Source of the DNA: an uncultured bacterium | GTDB taxonomy: Bacteria > Cyanobacteriota > Vampirovibrionia > Gastranaerophilales > Gastranaerophilaceae | Length of the DNA: 6,214 nt | Assembly (NCBI GenBank): GCA_900556295.1 | Contig: USOK01000100.1 | Span: forward strand, 1-6,214 | Direction: 5' to 3' | Part shown: positions 5,403-6,214 of the stretch, one piece after another | Layout: each line of letters opens with the position of its first letter | How positions within the stretch are numbered: position 1 is the stretch's first letter | Program-made: the position numbers and the translations under genes | Notes under the pieces: model-generated | Database searches by the model: none | What the model saw: the letters and a program-made list of their open reading frames with translations, nothing else | Told to the model about the DNA's origin: nothing

Positions 5403-6214
5403 TGAACGAAAAAGAACTAATTAAAATAATTAAATTAACTCTAAATTCAGACTATATAGGCGATGATTGCGCTTATTTAAAAAATTTAGGAATTGTTGTT
5501 TCTCAAGACAGCCTTGTTGAAGATATTCATTTTAGATTGGATTTGATATCTCCTTTTCAACTTGGTTATAAGTCTGTAATGGTTAATATTAGTGATATTT
5601 GTGCATCTGGTGCGAAACCTGCTTACTTGACGATGGCGTTGTCTTTGCCAAAATATGTTGATGAAAATTTTGTAGAGGAATTTTATAAAGGGGCAAAAAA
5701 TGCTTGTGGAGCTGAAGTTAAAATTGTCGGTGGCGATTTGACAGGAAGTGACAAAGTTTTTATTTCTGCGACGGCGTTAGGAGCAGTTGCAGGGCGCAAA
5801 ATTTCTTCTAGATGTAATGCAAAAGCAGGTTATAAAGTAATTGTGTCAGGAGAGCATGGTAATAGTGCTAAAGGGTTAAAACTCTTGTTAAACGGTGATT
5901 TTGATAATACAAAAGACAAAAAATATATAATGGCACACCTTATGCCTGTTGCGCAAAGAAAATTTTCTCAAAACATTTCAACTCAAATTCAAACTGATTA
6001 TGCAATGATGGATACGTCGGATGGTTTGGCAGATGCACTTATACAGATTGCAAAAGCAAGCGGAGTAACAGTGAAAATAGATACGAAAAAAATTCCGCAC
6101 GATGCTAGTGTTGATATGGAAACTGTTTTGTATGGTGGTGAAGATTACCAGATTGTGGCAGTTGTTCCGGCAGAGTTATTGAGCAAACTCGAAAATTATA
6201 CAGAAATTGGTGAA
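5402..6214 (+). CDS. thiL: Thiamine-monophosphate kinase, 3' end cut by the window edge
   Basis: ThiL phosphorylates thiamine monophosphate with ATP to make thiamine diphosphate, the last step of cofactor synthesis, in the cytosol. The 271 visible residues follow the family from its start: metal-binding GDDCA (20-24); QDSLVEDIHF (35-44, usually DTLVEDVHF); GYKSVMVNISDICASGA (55-71); VGGDLTGS (109-116); SSRCNAKAGYKVIVSG (135-150); H179-x-x-P182 with R186; MMDTSDGLADAL (202-213); and GGEDYQI (245-251). Family length is about 300-330, so roughly 30-60 residues lie past position 6214. The frame is open to the edge. The ATG overlaps the stop of the preceding gene as TAATG, with no clear Shine-Dalgarno sequence, so initiation probably depends on ribosomes finishing the upstream gene. 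The next Met in frame is residue 60, beyond essential motifs, which supports this start. Confidence 0.95.
   Translation, partial: MNEKELIKIIKLTLNSDYIGDDCAYLKNLGIVVSQDSLVEDIHFRLDLISPFQLGYKSVMVNISDICASGAKPAYLTMALSLPKYVDENFVEEFYKGAKNACGAEVKIVGGDLTGSDKVFISATALGAVAGRKISSRCNAKAGYKVIVSGEHGNSAKGLKLLLNGDFDNTKDKKYIMAHLMPVAQRKFSQNISTQIQTDYAMMDTSDGLADALIQIAKASGVTVKIDTKKIPHDASVDMETVLYGGEDYQIVAVVPAELLSKLENYTEIGE

Noticed and set aside
5398..5403. TATAAT as a promoter for thiL
   Set aside because: It overlaps the ATG itself, so any transcript would start inside the coding region. No start codon lies nearby downstream.

Overview
The window is low-GC (AT-rich) bacterial DNA, almost fully coding. It holds one gene on the minus strand and a tight run of four genes on the plus strand. 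All five belong to known families, and there is no sign of an insertion sequence, phage, CRISPR array, tRNA or rRNA. A signal peptide on the glycosidase and a GT9 (heptosyltransferase-type) glycosyltransferase suggest a diderm bacterium. My guess, from general resemblance only, is a low-GC non-photosynthetic relative of Cyanobacteria (Melainabacteria/Vampirovibrionia, gut type). Nothing in the window proves this.

Layout. Positions 1-44 are a short flank with no assignable gene. Positions 45-1394 (minus) encode a secreted GH13 alpha-amylase-family protein with an altered conserved region I and a short C-terminal end. Positions 1395-1481 form a compact divergent promoter region with consensus -10 boxes facing both ways. 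The plus-strand run is a ROK sugar kinase (1482-2447), a GT9 glycosyltransferase (2444-3505), a cytosolic GAF-GGDEF-HD-GYP-like cyclic-di-GMP protein (3513-5402), and the start of thiL, thiamine-monophosphate kinase (5402 to the window edge). The junctions are a 4-base overlap, a 7-base gap and a 1-base overlap, so the run is probably an operon, with a likely extra promoter before the third gene.

How they fit. The divergent glycosidase and sugar kinase form a plausible pair: exported cleavage of alpha-glucans or maltooligosaccharides, then phosphorylation of the sugar inside the cell. GT9, the cyclic-di-GMP protein and ThiL have no clear pathway link to one another and look like neighbours packed into one transcript.

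The points most worth attention are: (1) the HD-GYP-like domain has lost the His of its HD dyad (Tyr-Asp instead) while its GGDEF half keeps the active-site and inhibitory-site motifs; (2) two genes have a perfect TATAAT box placed so close to the ATG that their mRNAs should be leaderless or nearly so; (3) the GH13 protein lacks the usual Asn-His of region I but keeps all three catalytic acids. I see no convincing new multi-gene system here.
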